Shown piece by piece: positions 1 through 5,955 of a DNA stretch of 6,337 nt. This stretch comes from Flavobacteriaceae bacterium (GTDB taxonomy: Bacteria; Bacteroidota; Bacteroidia; Flavobacteriales; Flavobacteriaceae). Each line of letters opens with the position of its first letter. Position 1 is the first letter of the stretch. Location of the stretch: positions 1 to 6,337 of the forward strand of contig NZDM01000109.1 in NCBI GenBank assembly GCA_002690085.1, written 5' to 3'. Both the position numbers and the translations under genes were made by a program. Under the pieces are notes generated by a model. The model did no database searches, had not been told where the DNA came from, and saw only the letters and a list, made by a program, of their open reading frames with translations.

Positions 1-79
1 CTGTGCTGACTTCAAATCCAGCAGCTTCTAATTCTTCAACGCCATTTGCTGAAATGCCGTCATTTGCTAATATCTTCAT
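1..79 (-). CDS. serA: D-3-phosphoglycerate dehydrogenase, N-terminal fragment (cut by window edge)
   Basis: Only the first 26 codons are visible. They read leftward from an ATG at 79-77 and run off the left edge still open. The peptide starts MKILANDGISANGVEELEAA and continues GFEVST, which resembles the N-terminus of bacterial 3-phosphoglycerate dehydrogenases, where a short beta strand is followed by a helix rich in Glu and Ala. By family, SerA oxidises 3-phosphoglycerate to 3-phosphohydroxypyruvate with NAD+ in the cytoplasm, the first committed step of serine synthesis. The start lies 6 bp after the serC stop on the same strand, so the two genes are very probably co-transcribed, and SerC uses SerA's product. 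No Shine-Dalgarno is seen. The catalytic and any regulatory (ACT) domain lie outside the window, so other members of the 2-hydroxyacid dehydrogenase family cannot be excluded from sequence alone. The serC neighbour makes SerA the best call. Confidence 0.85.
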   Translation of the reverse strand, partial: MKILANDGISANGVEELEAAGFEVST

Positions 80-85
80 GGTTAT

Positions 86-1147
86 TTATGCTTTTAGTTC
101 TAATTCACTCATAATTTCTACCAAGACCTGTACGCTTTCAAGCGTCAAAGCATTGTACATGGAGGCTCTGTAGCCACCCACACTGCGGTGGCCGTTCAAA
201 CCATTGATGCCGGCTTCTTGACACATGGTGTCAAAACTTTCTTTAAGATCGTCATTATTTAAGGTAAAGGTCGCATTCATCGTTGAGCGGTCTGCCTTGG
301 CAGCAAACCCATCAAAAAGTGGGTTTAAGTCAATTTCAGAATAAATGAGTTGGGCTTTCTTTTCATTCTCTTTTTCAATGGCCGCAATACCGCCTTTATT
401 TTTTAGCCACTCCAAATTCAACATAGAAGCATAAACTGGAAAAACTGGAGGCGTATTGAACATACTGCCTTTGCTAATATGGACTTTATAATCCATCATG
501 GAAGGGATTTTACGAGATACTTTTCCTAAAATATCTTCTTGAACCACCACTAATGTGGTGCCTGCGGGTCCCATATTTTTTTGCGCACCTGCATAAATCA
601 AACCAAATTTTGAGAAGTCGATACTTCTTGAAAAAATATCGCTGCTCATGTCACAAACCATAGGAATGTCACAGTCTGGAAAGTCTTTAATTTGCGTTCC
701 AAAAATGGTGTTGTTGGAAGTACAGTGGAAATAATCGTGGTCTGAAGGTATGTCATAACCTTTAGGGATGTAGTTGTAATTGGCATCCTTAGAAGAGGCG
801 ACTTCCAATATATCATCAAAAATACAGGCCTCTTTAATGGCTTTATCACTCCACGTTCCAGTATTTAAATAAGCTGCGCGTTTTTCCAACAAATTAAGTG
901 CCACTGCTAAAAATTGGGTGCTTGCACCCCCTTGTAAAAACAAGGCTTTATACCCCATACCTTCAAGACCAAGTAGCTCCAATACCAGTGCACGTGCATT
1001 TTCCATAACGTCTACAAAAGCTTTGCTGCGGTGAGAAATTTCAATAAGTGAAAGCCCACTGTCATAACCCAAGATAGCTTGGGCAGATTTATCGAGGACT
1101 TCTTGTGGTAAAACGCATGGGCCTGCACTAAAATTATGTCGTTTCAT
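86..1147 (-). CDS. serC: Phosphoserine aminotransferase
   Basis: A complete gene of 353 residues from the chosen start (E. coli SerC is 362). SerC is a cytoplasmic PLP enzyme that transfers the amino group of glutamate to 3-phosphohydroxypyruvate to give phosphoserine. In many bacteria it also serves pyridoxal phosphate synthesis. Numbered from this start, it shows the N-terminal signature HNFSAGP (4-10), a PLP-phosphate loop QGGAST (72-77), SNNTIFGTQ (144-152), the aspartate segment CDMSSD (165-170), the Schiff-base lysine in AGAQKN (K190), and the C-terminal substrate motif HRSVGGYRASMYNA (320-333). All expected catalytic elements are present. The start at 1147 is preferred because it gives MKRHNFSAGP, the usual beginning of Bacteroidota SerC. 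An in-frame ATG at 1165 would add MANIHQ and cannot be excluded, as neither site has a Shine-Dalgarno. It lies between the acyl-CoA reductase upstream and serA 6 bp downstream. Confidence 0.97.
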   Translation of the reverse strand: MKRHNFSAGPCVLPQEVLDKSAQAILGYDSGLSLIEISHRSKAFVDVMENARALVLELLGLEGMGYKALFLQGGASTQFLAVALNLLEKRAAYLNTGTWSDKAIKEACIFDDILEVASSKDANYNYIPKGYDIPSDHDYFHCTSNNTIFGTQIKDFPDCDIPMVCDMSSDIFSRSIDFSKFGLIYAGAQKNMGPAGTTLVVVQEDILGKVSRKIPSMMDYKVHISKGSMFNTPPVFPVYASMLNLEWLKNKGGIAAIEKENEKKAQLIYSEIDLNPLFDGFAAKADRSTMNATFTLNNDDLKESFDTMCQEAGINGLNGHRSVGGYRASMYNALTLESVQVLVEIMSELELKA

Positions 1148-1232
1148 TTGGTGGATGTTTGCCATTAAAAGTTAAGCCGTAAATGTCTGAATTAATTATT
1201 GAAAATACAGTAAAAAGAATGATAATATTAAG

Positions 1233-2294
1233 TTATATTTTCAACAGGAAATCAACAGTGTCAATCCCATCGGCATAATCGCTCAATTTGGGCAGTTGTG
1301 TCGCACCAAATATTACTTCATTTTCACTAAAATTTTTAGAAACCAAACATTGTATTTGAGAAGCATCGGCTTTAATTCTAAGTTTTAAAGATTCTGAGTC
1401 TTCATAAAATTCGTAAAATAAAGTTGCGATTGGAGAGGCATAATTGGTATCTTCCTTAAGCATTAGAAAACCATTTTCAATCAAATCATATTCACTCATT
1501 AGATATACGGCTTTATTGTAGTCATAATTGTTGGCGTATTTAGTACTTTTCATTATAAAATGCCAGTCATAAACTGCCTTAAAAAACATATCAAAATCAT
1601 AATCTTTAGGAACAAATAACTTGGAAACACTGCGGCATCCTAGGCCGTAATATCTAAAAATATCTTCTGCCAAAGATTTTAAATCGGCTTCCGATTCCAT
1701 ACCAGTCAAAATAGCGATTGAATTTCTATTCTTTCGAATTATTGAAGGTTTGTTTTTAAAATAGGCCTCAAAATACCGCGCTGTATTGTCGCTTCCCGTT
1801 GCAATTACCGCGTCAAAATCTTGAAGTTTTTCTTTGGTAAATTTAATTTTGGACTTTAAATGAGGTTCTAAATGAGTTAGGTAAGCTACTAAATAGGGTA
1901 AAAGATGGCAGTCGTTAGAAGATTGCTTGACAATAATGCTGTGGCCTGAAACCAAAGCCGAAATAAAATCGTGAAACCCAACCAAGGGAATATTGCCTGC
2001 CATGATTATGGCAATTGTTTTTGGATTTTTTGTAGGAATGTGGTAGGGTGCCAACCATAATTCAAGAGACGCGTTTTGAAGCACTTCTGCCCACTGTTCT
2101 AGGGCGTAAGAAAGGTTCGCTTTGGTAAACCAACCATTGTGTTTGTTTGCAAGCTTTAATTGTTGTTTAAATCCATCAAAAAAAACATCATTATGCGGTA
2201 CTTTTTCAGACTTTTCTGGTGTTGACCCTGTGAATTGAGCCATGAATGCTCCCAATCTGATAAGTGACTGAATTATAATTTTTTTATGATTCAT
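1233..2294 (-). CDS. LuxC-like acyl-CoA reductase
   Basis: A complete protein of 353 residues that I assign to the acyl-CoA reductase (LuxC) family, which is related to aldehyde dehydrogenases. Members reduce fatty acyl-CoA or acyl-enzyme to the fatty aldehyde with NADPH. Visible features are an N-terminal helix (5-21), the nucleotide-binding-like segment MAGNIPLVGFHDF (98-110) followed by IVKQSSND (121-128), VIATGSDNTARYFEAYF (163-179), the putative nucleophile C220 in YYGLGCRSVSKLF (215-227), and the C-terminal motif ATQLPKLSDYADGIDT (331-346). There is no signal peptide or membrane segment, so it is cytoplasmic. It is shorter than Vibrio LuxC (about 480 residues), and no luxD, luxE or luciferase gene is nearby, so bioluminescence is not implied. 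It heads the leftward run into serC and serA and is divergent from a ferredoxin gene 71 bp away. The physiological substrate is not deducible. The start at 2294 keeps the conserved N-terminal helix. M18 is a possible but less likely alternative. Confidence 0.88.
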   Translation of the reverse strand: MNHKKIIIQSLIRLGAFMAQFTGSTPEKSEKVPHNDVFFDGFKQQLKLANKHNGWFTKANLSYALEQWAEVLQNASLELWLAPYHIPTKNPKTIAIIMAGNIPLVGFHDFISALVSGHSIIVKQSSNDCHLLPYLVAYLTHLEPHLKSKIKFTKEKLQDFDAVIATGSDNTARYFEAYFKNKPSIIRKNRNSIAILTGMESEADLKSLAEDIFRYYGLGCRSVSKLFVPKDYDFDMFFKAVYDWHFIMKSTKYANNYDYNKAVYLMSEYDLIENGFLMLKEDTNYASPIATLFYEFYEDSESLKLRIKADASQIQCLVSKNFSENEVIFGATQLPKLSDYADGIDTVDFLLKI

Positions 2295-2296
2295 AA

Positions 2297-2328
2297 TTTG
2301 TTAAACCTTAATTTTGGTTATAATTTTG
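2297..2328 (+). promoter_or_regulatory. Candidate Bacteroidota-type promoter for the ferredoxin gene
   Basis: TTTG at 2297-2300 serves as the -33 element. It is followed by a 20 bp spacer and a perfect TAnnTTTG -7 element (TAATTTTG, 2321-2328). The layout fits the primary sigma factor of Bacteroides and Flavobacterium (TTG, 17-23 bp, TAnnTTTG). Transcription would begin near 2334, giving a leader of about 30 nt before the ATG at 2366. The -33 element lies just outside the acyl-CoA reductase start codon. Confidence 0.55.
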
Positions 2329-2340
2329 TTTTCAAATTTA
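2321..2340. repeat. Imperfect inverted repeat containing two opposed -7 promoter elements
   Basis: TAATTTTG (2321-2328) and CAAATTTA (2333-2340) are reverse complements with one mismatch, separated by TTTT. Each arm is an exact match to the Bacteroidota -7 consensus TAnnTTTG, on opposite strands. The symmetry may simply result from two promoters facing each other, or it may be an operator for a dimeric regulator. The sequence does not decide between these. Confidence 0.5.
2333..2340 (-). promoter_or_regulatory. Candidate -7 element for the acyl-CoA reductase-serC-serA transcript
   Basis: Read on the minus strand this is TAAATTTG, a perfect TAnnTTTG match. The expected start of transcription near 2326 gives a leader of about 32 nt before the ATG at 2294. 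No TTG is present on the minus strand at the usual 17-23 bp upstream, so the -33 half is missing or weak. That could mean a weaker or activator-dependent promoter, or a chance match in AT-rich DNA. Confidence 0.4.
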
Positions 2341-2365
2341 GTTAATAAATTGACTTTAAACGATT

Positions 2366-2719
2366 ATGGCGATTATAATAACTGAAGACTGTATCAATTG
2401 TGGTGCTTGTGAAACCGAGTGTCCCAATACCGCAATTTATGAAGGCGCGGATGACTGGCGTTTCAAAGATGGTACCAGTTTGGATGGTCAAATCATTTTA
2501 CCTAATGGAAAGCAGGTCATGGCCGACGAGCCTCAAATACCCATTAGTGATGAGTTTTATTTTATTGTCCCCGATAAATGTACTGAATGTAAAGGGTTTC
2601 ACGAAGAACCTCAATGTGCTGCTGTTTGCCCTGTGGATTGCTGTGTACCTGATAAGGCCAATGTAGAAACAGAAGACGTTTTGCTTGGAAAAAAACGGTT
2701 TATGCACCCTGATGATTAA
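2366..2719 (+). CDS. 2[4Fe-4S] dicluster ferredoxin, Allochromatium (Alvin)-like
   Basis: A complete 117-residue soluble electron carrier. The first motif is C9-x2-C12-x2-C15-x3-C19-P. The second is C72-x2-C75-x8-C84-x3-C88-P, and its eight-residue gap (instead of two) is the hallmark of Alvin-type 2[4Fe-4S] ferredoxins. By family rule, cluster I would be bound by C9, C12, C15 and C88, and cluster II by C72, C75, C84 and C19. A 52-residue segment between the motifs is much longer than in clostridial ferredoxins, and two further cysteines (C92, C93) follow in CPVDCCVPD. The C-terminal tail is charged. It is divergent from the acyl-CoA reductase, and no partner oxidoreductase is in the window. 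The Alvin type is known for very low potentials, but the potential here is an inference. The start ATG at 2366 gives MAIIITEDC, placing the first cysteine at the usual position near residue 9. Confidence 0.93.
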   Translation: MAIIITEDCINCGACETECPNTAIYEGADDWRFKDGTSLDGQIILPNGKQVMADEPQIPISDEFYFIVPDKCTECKGFHEEPQCAAVCPVDCCVPDKANVETEDVLLGKKRFMHPDD

Positions 2720-2816
2720 ATTTAAAGATCCCAGGAACCAACCCCTTAAATTACTAACTTCCAAAAAGGAATGTATTATAAATATTCAAGGTCTTTAAAC
2801 TAATTTTCGCCAAGGA

Positions 2817-2846
2817 TTTGTTTAAAACTTCATTTGTGTATTTTTG
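2817..2846 (+). promoter_or_regulatory. Bacteroidota-type promoter for ychF
   Basis: TTTG (2817-2820), an 18 bp spacer, then TATTTTTG (2839-2846), a perfect TAnnTTTG. Transcription would start near 2852, leaving a leader of only about 14 nt before the ATG at 2866. This site also argues against a longer ychF reading frame beginning at TTG 2818, because that triplet is the -33 element and would lie upstream of the transcript. Confidence 0.65.
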
Positions 2847-2865
2847 TTGCCAGAAATTTAAAACC

Positions 2866-3960
2866 ATGAAAGCAGGAATTGTCGGATTGCCCAACGTTGG
2901 AAAATCAACTCTTTTTAATTGTTTGTCAAATGCCAAAGCGCAAAGCGCGAACTTTCCTTTTTGCACCATCGAACCAAACATCGGCGTGGTCAATGTCCCG
3001 GATCCCAGAATAGCATTCTTAGAAGGCTTGGTCAACCCCGAGCGTGTGGTACCCGCTACCGTTGAGATTGTAGATATTGCAGGTCTTGTAAAAGGCGCTA
3101 GTAAAGGCGAAGGACTTGGTAACCAATTTTTGGGAAACATTCGTGAAACAGATGCCATTTTGCATGTGTTGCGTTGTTTTGACAACGATAATATAGTTCA
3201 TGTCGATGGTAGTGTAGATCCCCTTCGCGACAAAGACACAATTGACATGGAACTGCAGTTGAAAGATTTAGAAACAGTTGAAAAAAGACTTCAAAAGGTA
3301 GAACGCATTGGTAAAACAGGTAATAAGGAGGCTCAAAAAGAAGCCGCCGTTTTAGAAATCATAAAAATACATTTAGAATCGGGTTCTTCTGTCCGTAGCC
3401 TTGAATTGTCTGAAGATGATTATACAGCCTTTGTAAAGCCTTTGCAATGCATTACAGCAAAACCTGTGATGTATGTCTGTAATGTGGATGAAAAAGCAGC
3501 TGTTAGCGGCAACAGCTATGTTGACCAAGTCAAACAAGCAGTGGCCTCAGAAAATGCCGAAGTATTGGTGCTTGCTGTAGGTACCGAAGCAGATATTAAT
3601 GAACTGGATGACTTTGAAGAGCGCCAATTATTCTTGGAAGATATTGGATTGGAAGAACCGGGCTCAGCTAAATTGATTCGCTCGGCTTACAAGCTATTAA
3701 AACTTCAAACGTTTTTTACAGCAGGTGTTAAAGAAGTTAGAGCTTGGACTATTCCTATTGGTAGTTTGGCGCCACAGGCTGCTGGAGTCATTCACACAGA
3801 TTTTGAAAAAGGTTTTATTCGCGCTGAGGTCATTGCCTACAACGATTATGTAGAATTTGGCAGCGAAGCTAAAGTGAAGGAAGCCGGTAAAATACGGGTC
3901 GAAGGAAAAAATTATACGGTCAAAGATGGAGATGTGGTTCATTTTCTGTTTAATGTTTAA
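2866..3960 (+). CDS. ychF: Redox-regulated ATPase YchF (Obg-related P-loop NTPase)
   Basis: A complete 364-residue protein (E. coli YchF is 363). It belongs to the TRAFAC/Obg group, binds and hydrolyses ATP in preference to GTP, and associates with ribosomes. In E. coli it is linked to oxidative stress and translation control. Domains are an N-terminal NTPase with P-loop GLPNVGKST (7-15), a switch II motif DIAGLVKGAS (70-79) with hydrophobic Leu where classical GTPases have Gln, a helical, partly coiled-coil insertion (about 127-190), the G4 position as NVDE (206-209) in place of NKxD, and a C-terminal TGS-like domain (about 280-364). The NVDE motif is what explains ATP preference in the family. 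The ATG at 2866 was chosen because it yields MKAGIVGLPNVGKST, the usual N-terminus. A 16-residue extension from TTG 2818 would overlap the promoter. It is probably monocistronic, with its own promoter and a 129 bp gap before parE. Confidence 0.97.
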   Translation: MKAGIVGLPNVGKSTLFNCLSNAKAQSANFPFCTIEPNIGVVNVPDPRIAFLEGLVNPERVVPATVEIVDIAGLVKGASKGEGLGNQFLGNIRETDAILHVLRCFDNDNIVHVDGSVDPLRDKDTIDMELQLKDLETVEKRLQKVERIGKTGNKEAQKEAAVLEIIKIHLESGSSVRSLELSEDDYTAFVKPLQCITAKPVMYVCNVDEKAAVSGNSYVDQVKQAVASENAEVLVLAVGTEADINELDDFEERQLFLEDIGLEEPGSAKLIRSAYKLLKLQTFFTAGVKEVRAWTIPIGSLAPQAAGVIHTDFEKGFIRAEVIAYNDYVEFGSEAKVKEAGKIRVEGKNYTVKDGDVVHFLFNV

Positions 3961-4010
3961 TAAATAAGCACCATTTTTAGAAAATATATTTCTCAACATT
4001 TCCACTTATT

Positions 4011-4069
4011 TTTTGTTAATTAATTTGTGATTTAAAGGTTTTATCTTTTGCGATGATGCAGTATATTAG
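4011..4069 (+). promoter_or_regulatory. Probable promoter region of parE-parC, element not resolved
   Basis: The 129 bp between ychF and parE (3961-4089) is strongly AT-rich. It contains near-matches to the Bacteroidota -7 element but no perfect one: TATCTTTTG (4042-4050, one extra base) and TATATTAG (4062-4069, one mismatch). Possible -33 triplets TTG lie at 4013-4015 and 4025-4027, but none has the standard 17-23 bp spacing to either candidate. A promoter is expected from the layout, but I cannot place it with confidence. Confidence 0.22.
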
Positions 4070-4089
4070 CACTTCATCTGTAAGCCTCT

Positions 4090-5955
4090 ATGGTCGAAAA
4101 CACAGCCTATACTGAAGACAATATTAGATCCCTCGATTGGAAGGAACACATTCGCATGCGCCCAGGAATGTACATTGGCAAGCTTGGAGATGGTTCTTCT
4201 GCCGATGATGGGATTTATATTTTACTCAAAGAAGTACTAGACAACTCTATTGACGAATATGTCATGGGGGCTGGAAAGTCTATCGACATTTCCATTCAAG
4301 GAAACAAAGTCATTGTTAGAGATTATGGACGTGGGATTCCATTGGGTAAAGTAGTCGATGTCGTTTCTAAAATGAATACTGGTGGAAAATACGACTCCAT
4401 AGCATTTAAAAAATCGGTCGGTTTGAATGGCGTTGGTACTAAAGCCGTTAATGCACTTTCAAATTATTTTCGGGTTGAATCGACTCGGGAAGGCAAATCA
4501 GCTTCAGCTGAATTTGAATTGGGCGTTTTAAAGAACCAAGACCTATTAGATGACACCTCCAGACGCAAGGGTACCAAAGTCTCATTTATACCCGATCCTG
4601 AGATTTTTAAAAATTACAAGTACAGAAATGAGTATGTGGCACGCATGCTTAAAAACTATGTTTATTTAAACCCCGGGCTCACCATTACCTTTAATGGTGA
4701 AAAATTCTTTAGTGAAAATGGCCTCAAAGACCTTTTGGAAGACAATACCAAAGCAGAAGACCGGCTGTATCCAACGATTCATATCAAAGGCAACGACATC
4801 GAAGTTGCGCTGACTCACAGTAAAACACAATACAGCGAAGAATACCATTCCTTTGTCAATGGGCAAAATACGACGCAAGGGGGGACTCATCTCGCCGCCT
4901 TTCGTGAGGCCTATGTAAAAACCATCAGAGATTATTTTGGCAAAAATTACGATGCTTCTGATATTCGTAAATCTATTATATCAGCTATTGCAATTAAAGT
5001 GATGGAGCCTGTTTTTGAAAGCCAAACAAAAACCAAATTAGGATCCACCGAAATGGGTGGAGGCCTTCCGACAGTCCGAACGTTTATTAATGATTTTGTA
5101 AAAACGCAATTGGACAATTATCTACATAAAAATGCCAATGCTGCTGAGGCCATTCAACGAAAAATTTTACAAGCAGAGCGGGAACGAAAAGAACTGTCAG
5201 GTATTCGTAAAATCGCGAAGGAACGTGCTAAAAAAGCCAGCCTACACAATAAAAAATTGCGCGACTGTCGCGTGCATTTTGGTGACACCAAAAACAATCG
5301 AAATTTAGAAACAACCCTTTTTATTACAGAAGGAGATTCTGCCTCTGGAAGTATTACTAAGTCTAGAGATGTAAACACACAAGCTGTTTTTAGTTTAAAA
5401 GGGAAGCCGCTCAATTGTTATGGATTGACCAAAAAAATTGTTTACGAAAACGAAGAATTCAACTTGCTACAAGCAGCACTTAACATTGAAGAGTCTATCG
5501 AATATTTGCGATATAACAATATTGTTATTGCGACTGATGCCGATGTAGATGGAATGCATATACGCTTGCTTTTGATTACCTTTTTTCTTCAATTTTTTCC
5601 TGAACTCATCAAAGAGGGACATCTTTTTATCCTCCAAACGCCACTTTTTAGAGTTCGGAATAAAAAGGAAACCATTTATTGTTACTCGGAAGAAGAACGC
5701 ATTTTCGCCATTGATAAATTAAAGCCAAAGCCTGAAATTACACGCTTTAAAGGCTTGGGAGAAATCTCTCCCAATGAATTCAAGCATTTTATTGGAGATG
5801 ATATCCGATTAGACCCGGTTATGTTAGATGCAGAAACAACGATTGAAGAAATGCTTTCATTTTACATGGGTAAAAACACGCCAGACCGCCAAAAATTCAT
5901 CATTAATAACCTTAAAGTTGAACTCGATTTGATCACTACCGAAAAGCCCTCATAA
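4090..5955 (+). CDS. parE: DNA topoisomerase IV subunit B (ParE)
   Basis: A complete 621-residue ATPase subunit of a type IIA topoisomerase. As an A2B2 complex with ParC it decatenates replicated chromosomes and relaxes supercoils. The GHKL ATPase region shows E48 (general base) and N52 in KEVLDNSIDE, D78 in RDYGRGIP (77-84), TGGKY (97-101) and the ATP lid GLNGVGTKAVNALS (111-124). The transducer has the QTK loop (Q312-K314). TOPRIM metal residues are in EGDSASG (414-420) and DADVDG (483-488), followed by RFKGLGE (552-558). The paralogue GyrB is the main alternative. ParE is preferred because the N-terminal NIRSLDWKEHIRMRPGMYIG pattern is that of Bacteroidota ParE and the next gene encodes a ParC-type subunit. 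The short length alone does not discriminate, because Bacteroidota GyrB also lacks the E. coli insertion. An in-frame TAA at 4081-4083 makes ATG 4090 the first possible start. No Shine-Dalgarno is seen. Confidence 0.94.
   Translation: MVENTAYTEDNIRSLDWKEHIRMRPGMYIGKLGDGSSADDGIYILLKEVLDNSIDEYVMGAGKSIDISIQGNKVIVRDYGRGIPLGKVVDVVSKMNTGGKYDSIAFKKSVGLNGVGTKAVNALSNYFRVESTREGKSASAEFELGVLKNQDLLDDTSRRKGTKVSFIPDPEIFKNYKYRNEYVARMLKNYVYLNPGLTITFNGEKFFSENGLKDLLEDNTKAEDRLYPTIHIKGNDIEVALTHSKTQYSEEYHSFVNGQNTTQGGTHLAAFREAYVKTIRDYFGKNYDASDIRKSIISAIAIKVMEPVFESQTKTKLGSTEMGGGLPTVRTFINDFVKTQLDNYLHKNANAAEAIQRKILQAERERKELSGIRKIAKERAKKASLHNKKLRDCRVHFGDTKNNRNLETTLFITEGDSASGSITKSRDVNTQAVFSLKGKPLNCYGLTKKIVYENEEFNLLQAALNIEESIEYLRYNNIVIATDADVDGMHIRLLLITFFLQFFPELIKEGHLFILQTPLFRVRNKKETIYCYSEEERIFAIDKLKPKPEITRFKGLGEISPNEFKHFIGDDIRLDPVMLDAETTIEEMLSFYMGKNTPDRQKFIINNLKVELDLITTEKPS

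Noticed and set aside
1166..1232. Separate promoter for serC in the gap after the acyl-CoA reductase
   Set aside because: No TAnnTTTG is present on the minus strand in this gap. The nearest match, TATTTTCA, lacks the TTTG core and has no TTG upstream.
1233..2294. Bioluminescence (lux) locus suggested by the LuxC-like gene
   Set aside because: No luxA, luxB, luxD or luxE is present, and the protein is shorter than Vibrio LuxC. The neighbours are serine synthesis genes.
2759..2771. Small hairpin TTCC-AAAAA-GGAA after the ferredoxin gene
   Set aside because: Four-base-pair stem with no flanking extension or U-run. It is expected by chance.
2818..2865. N-terminal extension of YchF starting at TTG 2818
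   Set aside because: The 16 added residues are not part of the family. The TTG coincides with a -33 promoter element and the predicted transcript starts downstream of it.
2754..3201. Minus-strand open frames across the ferredoxin-ychF gap and early ychF
   Set aside because: They overlap the well-supported ychF gene or its promoter, have no recognisable domains and are antisense shadows. The same holds for other antisense frames over serC, ychF, parE and parC.
3979..3993. Possible terminator hairpin after ychF (AGAAA - ATATA - TTTCT)
   Set aside because: The stem is only five base pairs, four of them A-T, and no clean U-run follows. It is too weak to call in AT-rich DNA.
4090..5955. Annotation of this gene as gyrB
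   Set aside because: The N-terminal sequence and direct coupling to a ParC-type gene point to ParE. Absence of the long E. coli GyrB insertion was not used because Bacteroidota GyrB lacks it too.
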